The notes under the pieces: generated by a model | Database searches by the model: none | What the model was told of the DNA's origin: nothing | Seen by the model: the letters and a program-made list of their open reading frames with translations, nothing else | Position numbers and translations under genes: made by a program | In this document: piece after piece, positions 52,371 through 60,924 of the stretch | How the letters are laid out: each line of letters opens with the position of its first letter | How positions within the stretch are numbered: the first letter of the stretch is position 1 | Assembly (NCBI RefSeq): GCF_023702675.1 | Contig: NZ_CP098478.1 | Coordinates: forward strand, 1,984,001-2,048,000 | Source: Acinetobacter sp. C26M | Lineage (GTDB): Bacteria > Pseudomonadota > Gammaproteobacteria > Pseudomonadales > Moraxellaceae | Direction of reading: 5' to 3' | Length of the DNA stretch: 64,000 nucleotides

Positions 52371-53765
52371 TTAGATAATTAATAAATCATCATGTTCAGA
52401 CATTAACTTACTGGTGATCCCGTAACTCTTTTTATCATTTGAATATTCTTTTGGAAAAATTGCTTCATAAATAATACCTCTAGGACCAACTGATGACATT
52501 TCTATTGAATAGCCATCTTTTCCTTTAATCATATCAAATTTGTACACACCCTTTTGAAAGTTATAGAACCCCTTTAGATCTAATTCTAAATTTCCTTGTT
52601 TTATTATAGGAAAGGGTATTTTAGCAATTGAACCAACCAATCCATCCAAGTGAAGTGGTGCAATAACCGCATTTGCACCATTTTGTACATATCTCAAAAG
52701 CCTATTTGATATAGTGATATCAGTTTTAATGTTTAAGACGCGAATATCATGCAGAATTTCTTTACTAAACTTCTCGGCAATTTCACCATGGCAGACTGCA
52801 GACTTGTGAAGTACAACTATATCAACGCCAAGGTCATCAGATAAATCAAGAGGTTTATAATGTTCCTGTAGAAGATTTTCGACTAAATCCATATCACAAT
52901 TTTCATTCACATTCACATATAACATTCTTAAAGCATTTTCATGTGCTGGTGAATTATCAAGAGTTTTTTTAATATTTGTTATCTCTTTAACAATATTTTT
53001 AACAAATCTAGTTTGCTCATTCTTGTTTTCAGGACCCATCAGATTTAATTGCCAAGATCCACTGTTAGGACTCACACCTGCTGCAGTCAGAGTCGTTGAA
53101 TGCATCATCAGCTCACCTCCTCTATAGTAATTAATATTTTCTGGCTTTGATGAATTTTCTATGGCTCTATATAAGCTTTTAAATAAAGCTTCATTAAATG
53201 AAGTATTTATTTGAATAGTTAGAGAAATATTTTTCTTATGAGCTGCTGCTTTTAATTTTAATATATCTGCCAACTTCTGGCAGTAGTTTTCAAATTCTTT
53301 ATGTTTATCCGACTTTCCAAATTTTTTTAAAGAAACAACAAATTCAACATTTGGAGTTCTGATTTCCACATCGTAAGCTTGTTGAGCCTTTTTTGCAGGA
53401 ATTATTTCTCCTATAGTTCCAAATAATGACCCACAGTATATGATTTCACGAAGGAAACCTTCTGATTTTCCATGAAATTTAGCTTGTTTCTTAACAGTTT
53501 TTGCAGTTGAATCTAGCCATTCATTGATACTGTCCCCATTCATTGCTTTTAGAGAGTGAATGGCCTTTCCCAAGGCAAATAGCTCATTTGTTGCTAGAGC
53601 ATCTTTCCTTTTCCAAAGTATAGGTAAAACCCCTAATGATTTGTCTGAATTTAGATAATCCGCTTTAAAAAGTTCTTCTACAGATTTCAAATAGCTTTCA
53701 ATAACTTCTTTAGAATAATCATCTGTGATCAAATGATTAATCGAACGCTTAAAAATTTCAGACAT
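52371..53765 (-). CDS. unrecognised 464-residue island protein
   Basis: ATG 53765 (MSEIFKRSINHLITDD) is preferred over the GTG three codons upstream. The protein is soluble, Lys-rich and has no signal peptide or membrane span. The N-terminal half includes helical stretches such as FEKENYC-type segments around residues 155-175, and the middle has SGSWQLNLMGPENKNEQTRFVKNIVKEI. Mixed alpha/beta structure is likely. I recognise no domain or catalytic motif. It is a single-gene unit with its own terminator, located among defence genes in the island, so a role in anti-phage defence or as cargo is possible, not shown. Confidence 0.7.
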   Translation of the reverse strand: MSEIFKRSINHLITDDYSKEVIESYLKSVEELFKADYLNSDKSLGVLPILWKRKDALATNELFALGKAIHSLKAMNGDSINEWLDSTAKTVKKQAKFHGKSEGFLREIIYCGSLFGTIGEIIPAKKAQQAYDVEIRTPNVEFVVSLKKFGKSDKHKEFENYCQKLADILKLKAAAHKKNISLTIQINTSFNEALFKSLYRAIENSSKPENINYYRGGELMMHSTTLTAAGVSPNSGSWQLNLMGPENKNEQTRFVKNIVKEITNIKKTLDNSPAHENALRMLYVNVNENCDMDLVENLLQEHYKPLDLSDDLGVDIVVLHKSAVCHGEIAEKFSKEILHDIRVLNIKTDITISNRLLRYVQNGANAVIAPLHLDGLVGSIAKIPFPIIKQGNLELDLKGFYNFQKGVYKFDMIKGKDGYSIEMSSVGPRGIIYEAIFPKEYSNDKKSYGITSKLMSEHDDLLII

Positions 53766-53959
53766 CAAGATCACTATTCTTTTTAAATTGGAAATTATAT
53801 TATCCAGATTTATTTTTTATTTTCCAGCTATTTAAATAAAAATTTCTCTCAGCCTGTATGGTAAACATTAATACTCATATTCCAGCTCTGAGGCTCTTTT
53901 TCAGTTCCATGCACTAGAAGTTCAATGCATTAATCCAATTTGTGAATTTTTAAAATGGA

Positions 53960-54466
53960 ATGAGAAGAAGTCTACATGTAAGTTATTTCTTATCACTAAA
54001 TAGCAATCAAGCACATGGCCAAATTCGTGTACTAAAACCTCAATTCTTGACCAAATGTATTAACAAGTTATCTGGTTCAAAGTGTACAGTTGATCCATTT
54101 GACACATGTCCCTCTTGAGCCAAATGTAACCCCGAGCTTCTTAAACAAGAATGAAAAGGTAGTTCCGTTTATGAATTGATTCTAACCAAGTAGCAGATAG
54201 ATGCCATAAGACCTGAGCTCCTGCAATTAGGTTCAATTCAACAGCTTTTAGATAATAGTATAAAATTAGCAAACTTAGAGAATGCTATAGATTCTCGAAT
54301 TTCGGGCTATGAAACAGCTTACGTTGATTGTATTACTAACTAAAAAGAACTTGAAAATAAGTTAGAGAATTTACAACAAAAAATACTTTTAAATATCTAC
54401 AGGCCAAGTGGATTAGATATTAATATAAGTAAATTAACAAGTGAGAATGAAAATTCCTTGGAATAA
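53960..54466 (+). pseudogene. decayed gene remnant with four in-frame stops
   Basis: One reading frame runs from ATG 53960 to TAA 54464-54466 (168 codons) interrupted by TGA, TGA, TAG and TAA but without frameshift. Conceptual segments include HGQIRVLKPQFLTKCIN, a Cys cluster SKCTVDPFDTCPS, and a helical C-terminus with NAIDSRISGYETAYVDCITN and KELENKLENLQQKI. The Cys pairs followed by a coiled coil recall some site-specific recombinases, but I cannot name the family. The remainder of the 53766-54519 gap shows no gene. Confidence 0.55.
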
Positions 54467-54519
54467 GTTGGATATATCTGTATGTTTTTAAATATATAAA
54501 CCATAAATGGTGAAACGAC

Positions 54520-55236
54520 ATGCTCTATGAAGAATTAGCAAAAATACAATTCTCAAAGCAACTATACATAAGTGGTACAAGAGCTTTAAATATCAATGAC
54601 TATGAATTTTTAACAGGTGATTGGCATGTAAAAGAGACATGGCATCCTGATTCTAATTTAAGTTCCTTTCATATCATGGGAAAGGGGAAAATTGCTTTAT
54701 TTGATACAAATGTATATTTAGGTGAAGAGGGAGTCTTTGAAGCTAGTGAAATCTTACAGACAATGGGAGTTCCAACTTTTTCACCGACAGTCTATGCTGC
54801 CACACATGCTAGAGCAATTGCTGATAAAATTATTGCAGAAGCATTTTTGGCTATAGAACTAAATGGCAGTAAACTATTTAGATATATTTCATTACATGAT
54901 TTTGATGATTATATGCCAGAAGATACCGATAAACATCGTGTCTATGAACTACTTGAGAAAGCCATAAAGCTTTTACCGCAAGAACAATCCAATCATGTAA
55001 AAGATTGGCTATATCAAGCAAAATGTAAATTTGAAAACTTAACTCTTGAACAAAAAAAAATTAGAAGTGCATGGTTAATTGCGCAATCGAATGCTAGACA
55101 AGCATTTCCAGAGGAGGTAGTCAATGCATGTAGAAAAAATTCAAATTCAAGACTAAGAAGAATATTAAATGGAGAAAAAACTGTTGACGAAGAAGAGTCA
55201 GTGCTCTTAAAAAAGTGGGAAGAGCTTAATAGATGA
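54520..55236 (+). CDS. 238-residue protein of unknown function (duplicated in island)
   Basis: The protein MLYEELAKIQFSKQLYISGTRALNINDYEFLTGDWHVKETWHPDSNLSSFHIMGKGKIALFDTNVY is soluble, with a mixed N-terminal half and a helical, charged C-terminal half (residues 145-238). No known domain is recognised. A decayed copy lies at 51507-52180, which shows the gene was duplicated and that one copy is under relaxed selection. It stands about 430 bp upstream of the Gabija-like pair. It is not clear whether it belongs to that system. Confidence 0.65.
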   Translation: MLYEELAKIQFSKQLYISGTRALNINDYEFLTGDWHVKETWHPDSNLSSFHIMGKGKIALFDTNVYLGEEGVFEASEILQTMGVPTFSPTVYAATHARAIADKIIAEAFLAIELNGSKLFRYISLHDFDDYMPEDTDKHRVYELLEKAIKLLPQEQSNHVKDWLYQAKCKFENLTLEQKKIRSAWLIAQSNARQAFPEEVVNACRKNSNSRLRRILNGEKTVDEEESVLLKKWEELNR

Positions 55237-55663
55237 TTTTTTTACACTTTTCATAGATTGATCTCATAATTTCTTTTTAGATAAAAATCAATACAGCATA
55301 AATATATTTTTGCTGCGTAAACCAAGATTTTGTAACATTCTTCCAAGAGCATGTTAAGTATAGAAAGTTTATGAGCTTTATCAACTAGAGTAACTTTAGT
55401 TTTGAATTCTGCTACGTGGTTACGACGTTAACTTTGAGTCTCCAAAAAGCAAACATTTCTCATGCTTAAGGGGGAGTTGATGATCACTTATAGTCATGCT
55501 CTAAAATCCTTGATTCACATCATATCACGCAAAATACTGTCTTCTTTATACCAATAAAATCCAATGAATAACTCAATCTAAAGTTTTATTTACTTAACCT
55601 TTTAGTCTTTCAGGAAGAAAATATGATATAAATTCCATATTTAATTAACATCTAGAGTAAAGC
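55237..55663. other. non-coding region upstream of the Gabija-like pair
   Basis: No supported gene lies here. The promoter of the pair is probably near the AT-rich end; GATATAAAT near 55627 could be a -10 element. I see no clear hairpin or operator. Confidence 0.4.
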
Positions 55664-57574
55664 ATGTACTTACAAACCATAAAAATAAATAATTTTCGTA
55701 TTTTTCAAAATTTTGAACTTGAGTTCAATAAGGGGCTAAACCTTCTAATAGGTGAAAATGACTCTGGCAAAACGGCTCTTATTGATGCGATCAGACTTGT
55801 GCTAGATACAAACTCATCAGAGTGGACAAAATTTACACTTACTGATTTCCATGATGGGAAAAATACTCTCAATATTCAATTGAAATTTGCAGATCTTAGT
55901 ATTGATGACCAAAGCATATTCCCAGAGCACATCACATATATCCAAAATACACAGCACCGATCTGAAGCATTTTTATACGTAAACCTAACCGCATCTATCA
56001 AACAATTAACCAATAAAGTTGGGCAATTTATTCAAACAGATATTAATTCTGGACAAAATGCTGAAGGACCTACAATAGACAAAGCAGCTCGCATGTATCT
56101 TTCCACGACGTATTTAAAACCTTTACGTGATGTTGAAGGAGAATTATCAGCAGGTCGTGCATCTCGTTTATCTCAAATTTTAGCAAACCATAAAACATTA
56201 GGTGGAAATGATACGAATGTTGAGCGACTAATTCGGACCATGATTTCTGCAAATCAAGCAATAAAAGAGGATGGCGCAGTTCTAAATACAAGAGGCGAAA
56301 TTCAATCTCTTTTAGATAAAATCACATTTCAAGATAAAAAATTCAACCCATCTTTAAATATGATAGGTAGTAAGGCATTCGATGACCTCAATGAAACAGA
56401 AAGGCATGCTCTTTTCCGAATAATTTTAGAAAGATTATCATTAGGTCTAGATCATACAGGTAGATCTCATGGTCTTGGATATAGCAACTTACTATTCATG
56501 GCAACAGAACTTATGCTGCTATCACAGAATTCTGATGAATTTCCATTACTTCTCATAGAAGAACCAGAAGCACATTTGCATCCACAACTTCAGATGAAGT
56601 TCCTCAAATATTTAACTGAAGATCAACAAAATCTACAATGCATATTATCGACTCACAGTCCTCACTTTGCTTCTAAAGCACATTTAGAGAATCTAATTAT
56701 CATGAATAATGGAAAGGCATTTCCTTTACGAAAAGAATGCACATTACTCAATTCTGAAGACTATCCTTTTTTAGAAAAATTTTTAGATGTTAGTAAAGCG
56801 AATATGTTTTTTGCTAAAGGCGTTTTAATCGTTGAAGGTGATGGAGAGAACATTCTTTTACCTACTATCGCAGAACTACTAGATCGGCCTCTAGAAAATT
56901 ATGGTGTTTCCTTAGTGAATGTAGGTAATCTCGCCTATAAACGTTACGCGAGGATTTATCGTAGAAATAATACAACTTCAATACTTCCAATCAAAGTCGC
57001 GTGTATTACAGATCTAGATATTTGGCCAATGAACGCAGAAGCAAGAGATGATAACCCAATCGGATTTAAGAAGAAAAAACTTCCTAATACAGCTACTGGA
57101 GCAAAAGGAAATTTAAGGTATTGGAAAGATTATTATGATACACAGGATAAAATAGATATCCACCTTCAAAAGAAACGAGAAATAGATGGTGATAATGTTA
57201 GAACATTTGTATCTAATGATTGGACTTTTGAATATTGCCTTTGTAAGTATGGATTAGCTGAGTCAGTTTATGAATCAATAAAATCAGATACTGACTCTGT
57301 ATTTTCATCATTACCTGAGGATATCGAAGCAAAAGCAATTAAAATATATGGCATGATTGAAAATAAAGGTTCAGGAAAAACAGAGGCAACATACAAGCTA
57401 GTCGATATATTAAAAAGAGAATATAAAGATAGAAGCTCAGAACTCCGAGCAGCTCTTCCATCATATATCGTAGAAGCAATTGCATATGTAACAGAGCCTT
57501 TTCCAGAATTAACTGCAACTGCAACTGCAACTGCAACTGCAACTGCAACTGCAACTGGAGATAATCATGTTTAA
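55664..57574 (+). CDS. gajA: GajA-like OLD-family ATPase/TOPRIM nuclease (Gabija)
   Basis: The 636-residue protein has an N-terminal ABC/SMC-type ATPase: Walker A GENDSGKT (about residues 30-37), signature-like GLGYSNLLFM (about 270) and Walker B LLLIEEPEAHLHP (about 305). A TOPRIM nuclease domain follows: VLIVEGDGENILLP with the catalytic Glu, and CITDLDIWP with the DxD. This is the OLD-nuclease layout of GajA. Gabija combines it with a UvrD-like helicase, and that gene overlaps it by 8 bp. A run of Thr-Ala dipeptides (TATATATATATATAT) near the C-terminus is encoded by a hexanucleotide repeat. The known role is phage DNA nicking when nucleotide pools fall. Confidence 0.85.
   Translation: MYLQTIKINNFRIFQNFELEFNKGLNLLIGENDSGKTALIDAIRLVLDTNSSEWTKFTLTDFHDGKNTLNIQLKFADLSIDDQSIFPEHITYIQNTQHRSEAFLYVNLTASIKQLTNKVGQFIQTDINSGQNAEGPTIDKAARMYLSTTYLKPLRDVEGELSAGRASRLSQILANHKTLGGNDTNVERLIRTMISANQAIKEDGAVLNTRGEIQSLLDKITFQDKKFNPSLNMIGSKAFDDLNETERHALFRIILERLSLGLDHTGRSHGLGYSNLLFMATELMLLSQNSDEFPLLLIEEPEAHLHPQLQMKFLKYLTEDQQNLQCILSTHSPHFASKAHLENLIIMNNGKAFPLRKECTLLNSEDYPFLEKFLDVSKANMFFAKGVLIVEGDGENILLPTIAELLDRPLENYGVSLVNVGNLAYKRYARIYRRNNTTSILPIKVACITDLDIWPMNAEARDDNPIGFKKKKLPNTATGAKGNLRYWKDYYDTQDKIDIHLQKKREIDGDNVRTFVSNDWTFEYCLCKYGLAESVYESIKSDTDSVFSSLPEDIEAKAIKIYGMIENKGSGKTEATYKLVDILKREYKDRSSELRAALPSYIVEAIAYVTEPFPELTATATATATATATATGDNHV
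57511..57557 (+). repeat. hexanucleotide tandem repeat (AACTGC)7.8 at the end of gajA
   Basis: Seven perfect AACTGC units (57511-57552) and a partial AACTG run up to the GGAG ribosome-binding site of gajB. In gajA they encode about seven Thr-Ala units. Slippage would add or remove two residues without changing the frame. Confidence 0.95.
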
Positions 57575-59420
57575 TATTTCTGATGATGATATTAATTTAC
57601 TAGAAATAGAAATGTCCCTTCAATTTGATAGTAGTAGAAGAGAAGCTTTAAAAAATTTTATTGATGTCCAAGCATGCCCTGGCGGAGGAAAGACAACATT
57701 AATTGCTGCCAAACTTATTTTATTAGCAAAAAAATGGAATAGTCCATATAAAGGTATTTGTGTAATTAGTCATACTAATGTTGCTAAAGAAGAAATTATT
57801 GCTCGGCTTAAAAAACATGAACATGGTAGAACAATTTTATCCTACCCACACTTTATTGGAACCATCCAAGAGTTTATAAATAGATATCTGGCTATACCAT
57901 ATTGCCGTCAGAATAATATATCCGTAAATCAAGTCGATGATGAAGTTTGTACAAAAATTTTATCATTTCAAATAACCCGAGGTACTACAACTTATCTAGA
58001 TAGACGTTATGCACAGATTTCCGATCTTCAATATAAATTTATAAATAATAAATTAAGTTTAAATGTTCCTGGATTTATAAGAAAATCTGATTCTTTATCC
58101 TATACGAACCTAGTGAATGCAAAAAAATCATTAATAGGCAAAGGTTTATTTTTCTATAGAGAAATGTTTGAATTCGCAAGTGCGAATATGTATGAGAATG
58201 CAGGAACAGTCTTATCTATAAGAAAAAGATTCCCTATTGTATTTATAGATGAAATGCAAGACACCTATAAATATCAAGATGATATCTTGAGTATGATATT
58301 TAATCAGGACTCTAATCTTCAACGATTCGGGGATCCTGATCAAAGTATTTTCGAAAGTAGTAATGAACCTTTAAATACATCTTACAATTGTAGGAATCAT
58401 CATAATATTACTGACTCTAATAGGTTTAACCAGACTATAGCCAATTTGTCTTCTGGATTAAGTTGTAATAGGTTAAGCTTAACATCAGCTATTACATCAA
58501 ATTTTCAAAATACTATTTTTTTAATAGATAGTGCAAGTCAACATAAAGCTATTAATGCTTTCGCAAATCTATGCTCTAATCAGTTAACAGACTTCAAAAC
58601 AGATCCTATTAAAATTGTAGGTGCTATAGGAGCTAAAAATGATACCAATATATCTTTGGTTAATTACTTTCCAGAATTCAATAAATGTAATTCATCATCA
58701 AATTATAGACCTGAAAAAATTATTTATTGTTTTAAAAGAGATAATATCAATCAAAATTGGCATTCTAAAGATATTTACAAATCCGTATTAGAAGGAATAT
58801 GTTACTATGCAAAAATTAATAATAAAAAAATTCTTATAGATACTGAAGTACAAGAATTCGGAGTTAATAGTGTTAAAAAATACCTAAAAAAAGAATCAAA
58901 ATTAAAAGATTTTAATAAATTATTTATATCCATTTTAAGAAAAGAAAATTTAAATCAAGAATTTTGGGATAGCTCAATTTCGCAAATACTCCAAATTTTT
59001 AATTTAAATGGTTTATTAAAAATCCCTGAGTATCTTAGCTACGATGGACACCCCCCATCTACACAAAGCAATAATGAAAATTGTGAACAAAATAAAATTT
59101 CTATTGAAATTAATAACAAAAATATAGAAATGGAAGTTGCAACTATACACAGCATTAAAGGTGAAACACATGCTGCGACTCTGGTAGTTGAAACCACATT
59201 TGGAGGGTTACATGATATTTCAAATATATTTACTTACCTTGTACATCAACAACCTCCAAAACCAAAACCACAAACAATTAAGTTTATGAAACAAATCTAT
59301 GTCGCTATGACTCGTCCTAGGCATTTTGTTTGCTTAGCCGTGCATAAAAATAACATTAACCAGCACCTTTCTTTGGCTGAACAAAAAGGTTGGAAAATAA
59401 TTGATCTTACTGTGACTTAA
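57567..59420 (+). CDS. gajB: GajB-like UvrD/Rep superfamily I helicase (Gabija)
   Basis: The 617-residue protein has superfamily I helicase motifs: Walker A DVQACPGGGKTTLIAAKL (about residues 30-47), motif II FIDEMQDTYKYQDD, motif III RFGDPDQSIFESS, motif V VATIHSIKGETHAATLVVET and motif VI QIYVAMTRPRHFVCLAVH. It is longer than the Bacillus GajB that I recall (about 500 residues), mostly through the AT-rich middle. GGAG lies 7 bases before the ATG and the gene overlaps gajA by 8 bp, so the two are translated together. It should act with the OLD nuclease in anti-phage defence. Confidence 0.85.
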   Translation: MFNISDDDINLLEIEMSLQFDSSRREALKNFIDVQACPGGGKTTLIAAKLILLAKKWNSPYKGICVISHTNVAKEEIIARLKKHEHGRTILSYPHFIGTIQEFINRYLAIPYCRQNNISVNQVDDEVCTKILSFQITRGTTTYLDRRYAQISDLQYKFINNKLSLNVPGFIRKSDSLSYTNLVNAKKSLIGKGLFFYREMFEFASANMYENAGTVLSIRKRFPIVFIDEMQDTYKYQDDILSMIFNQDSNLQRFGDPDQSIFESSNEPLNTSYNCRNHHNITDSNRFNQTIANLSSGLSCNRLSLTSAITSNFQNTIFLIDSASQHKAINAFANLCSNQLTDFKTDPIKIVGAIGAKNDTNISLVNYFPEFNKCNSSSNYRPEKIIYCFKRDNINQNWHSKDIYKSVLEGICYYAKINNKKILIDTEVQEFGVNSVKKYLKKESKLKDFNKLFISILRKENLNQEFWDSSISQILQIFNLNGLLKIPEYLSYDGHPPSTQSNNENCEQNKISIEINNKNIEMEVATIHSIKGETHAATLVVETTFGGLHDISNIFTYLVHQQPPKPKPQTIKFMKQIYVAMTRPRHFVCLAVHKNNINQHLSLAEQKGWKIIDLTVT

Positions 59421-59554
59421 TTTATACTTTACTAAATATGATGGATTTATTACATATAAATAATAATTTTTAATTATTGTTTTAAATTCATATGGTTGTG
59501 AGTTTTTTATTCAACAAAGTCGCTATAAATTTCTAGAAGAGATCCTGATTTATA

Positions 59555-59735
59555 CATCTCTGATGATTTATGGAATGAGATTGAAAAAGAAACAGTCGAT
59601 GTCAAGTCTCTCGTGTTAATCACACTGGTCTTGAAATCATATATGGGGCAATAGTTTGCTCTGTTTTATAACGCTTACGGGAGATGTTTCGTTGTGGGGA
59701 AGTTAAATTGCTGGCCCAGAATGATAACTAATCTT
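59555..59735 (+). pseudogene. possible IS5-family transposase fragment
   Basis: Translated across one frameshift the stretch gives DDLWNEIEKETVDVKS, then RVNHTGLEIIYGAIVCSVL, a stop, and RLREMFRCGEVKLLAQND. This order resembles the N-terminus of IS5-group transposases (LW..IEPLLP, NR.ALTGI, RLRDW...GVW). No inverted repeat is seen. The rest of the 59421-59763 gap is empty. Confidence 0.35.
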
Positions 59736-59763
59736 AGTTGTATTTCCTTGCGGGAGGGGTAAT

Positions 59764-60735
59764 TTGATTTTTTCTGAAAATTACAAATCAGAAGTTAATC
59801 TGATTTTAGACAAAAGAATATATCTAGGGGAAAAGGGTAAATGCAGGTACTGTGGGAAAAGTGCCCCCGCGGTAACTTTTAAAAAGATTGCGCACGCCAT
59901 ACCTGAACTTCTAGGTAATAAATTTCTTTTTTCGAATGACGAATGTGATATTTGCAACTCGTATTTTGATAAGCATCTTGAAAATAACTTAGCCAATTTT
60001 CTAGGCGTCTCACGCACTACGAGCCAGATAAGTGGAAAAAAAGGAGTGCCAAACACAAAATCATCTGGTGGAGATCGCATTGAAGCCATAAATGGCGATA
60101 TTGTCATCATTCATTCTGAAGAATCTGAAATTCTAAAACCATTGGATCATAAAACTGTAATGATCAGTTCATCATCCACAACTTACGTACCAATTAATGT
60201 ATACAAGTGCCTCGTCAAAATAGCATTATCTGCGATGCCCGCATATGCACTAAAAGGTTTTAACGAATGTTTTCGTTGGATTAGGTACAACGAAGAACCG
60301 GCAAAATTTGACTCAAAAACTTTAACTTTAAATATAACAATGGTCCCCGGAATAAATCCTTTTCGCAAGTTATGGTTGCAGATATATAAACGAACCGGAG
60401 ATAAAGGGAAATTTCCCTACATGATATGTATAATTGCATTTTCCAATTATATGTTTCAGTTTGTTATTCCATTTAACAAGAAAGACAAGTATTTAAATCA
60501 AGATAAAATTCAAATTCCAATCTTCCCTATGTTAAATGGACTTATATTGCCTGGACAGGCTCCAAATATCAAGCCAAGCTTTCAAAGTGTAGATCTTTCA
60601 GGAAAAAGTAAAGTTTCAACTCCTAATGTTTCTTATATGCATATTGAGAAAGAAGAAAAATTAATAACACCAAATGATCTTCCAGAGGAAATTAAGCGAA
60701 GGATTAAAAGCCTAGGTTTGGAGTTTAAAATATAA
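59764..60735 (+). CDS. HNH-type endonuclease, probable defence gene
   Basis: The start is a TTG (59764), supported by GGGAGGGG just upstream and by the absence of any in-frame ATG for about 100 codons. The 323-residue protein has CRYCGKSAPAVTFKKIAHAIPELLGNKFLFSNDECDICNSYFDKHLENNLANFLG near its N-terminus: two CxxC zinc knuckles around the HAIPELLGN core and a NxxxxxH helix, as in HNH nucleases of the HNH_5 type. The remaining 230 residues are an unrecognised domain that may give target specificity. It lies about 340 bp after the Gabija-like pair on the same strand, in the typical manner of a defence island. Confidence 0.75.
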   Translation: MIFSENYKSEVNLILDKRIYLGEKGKCRYCGKSAPAVTFKKIAHAIPELLGNKFLFSNDECDICNSYFDKHLENNLANFLGVSRTTSQISGKKGVPNTKSSGGDRIEAINGDIVIIHSEESEILKPLDHKTVMISSSSTTYVPINVYKCLVKIALSAMPAYALKGFNECFRWIRYNEEPAKFDSKTLTLNITMVPGINPFRKLWLQIYKRTGDKGKFPYMICIIAFSNYMFQFVIPFNKKDKYLNQDKIQIPIFPMLNGLILPGQAPNIKPSFQSVDLSGKSKVSTPNVSYMHIEKEEKLITPNDLPEEIKRRIKSLGLEFKI

Positions 60736-60769
60736 TAATCCGCTAAAAGAGGAGACCTTACAGGTATTG

Positions 60770-60842
60770 ATGTGTGCTGAAATAATAGGACCTTTCACAT
60801 GGTAGATTCTAGGCAGCCAACTTGTAAAGGCTTTATGCCATT
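60770..60842 (+). repeat. imperfect direct repeat, copy 2
   Basis: This matches 50771-50842 with about three-quarters identity, the best stretch being ATTCTAGGCAGCC followed by ACTTGTAAA. It lies between the HNH gene and the uvrA-like remnant. Confidence 0.7.
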
Positions 60843-60924
60843 TGATTTGGTGTCTTAAAATCTAGACCTTTCTTTTAGTACTCGATTAAATTAGATTTAT
60901 AACCCTATGTGATTTTTTGAAAGA

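Noticed and set aside
57511..57557. CRISPR-like or phase-variable on/off repeat
   Set aside because: It is a pure hexamer array without spacers, and a six-base unit cannot shift the reading frame.
54520..57574. The 238-residue gene as a third Gabija component
   Set aside because: Gabija is a two-gene system, the gap is over 400 bp, and the decayed copy has no Gabija neighbour.
50771..60842. The 72-bp direct repeats as attachment sites of the island
   Set aside because: They are too diverged for recent att sites, and no integrase gene is intact; the second copy lies inside the element rather than at its end.
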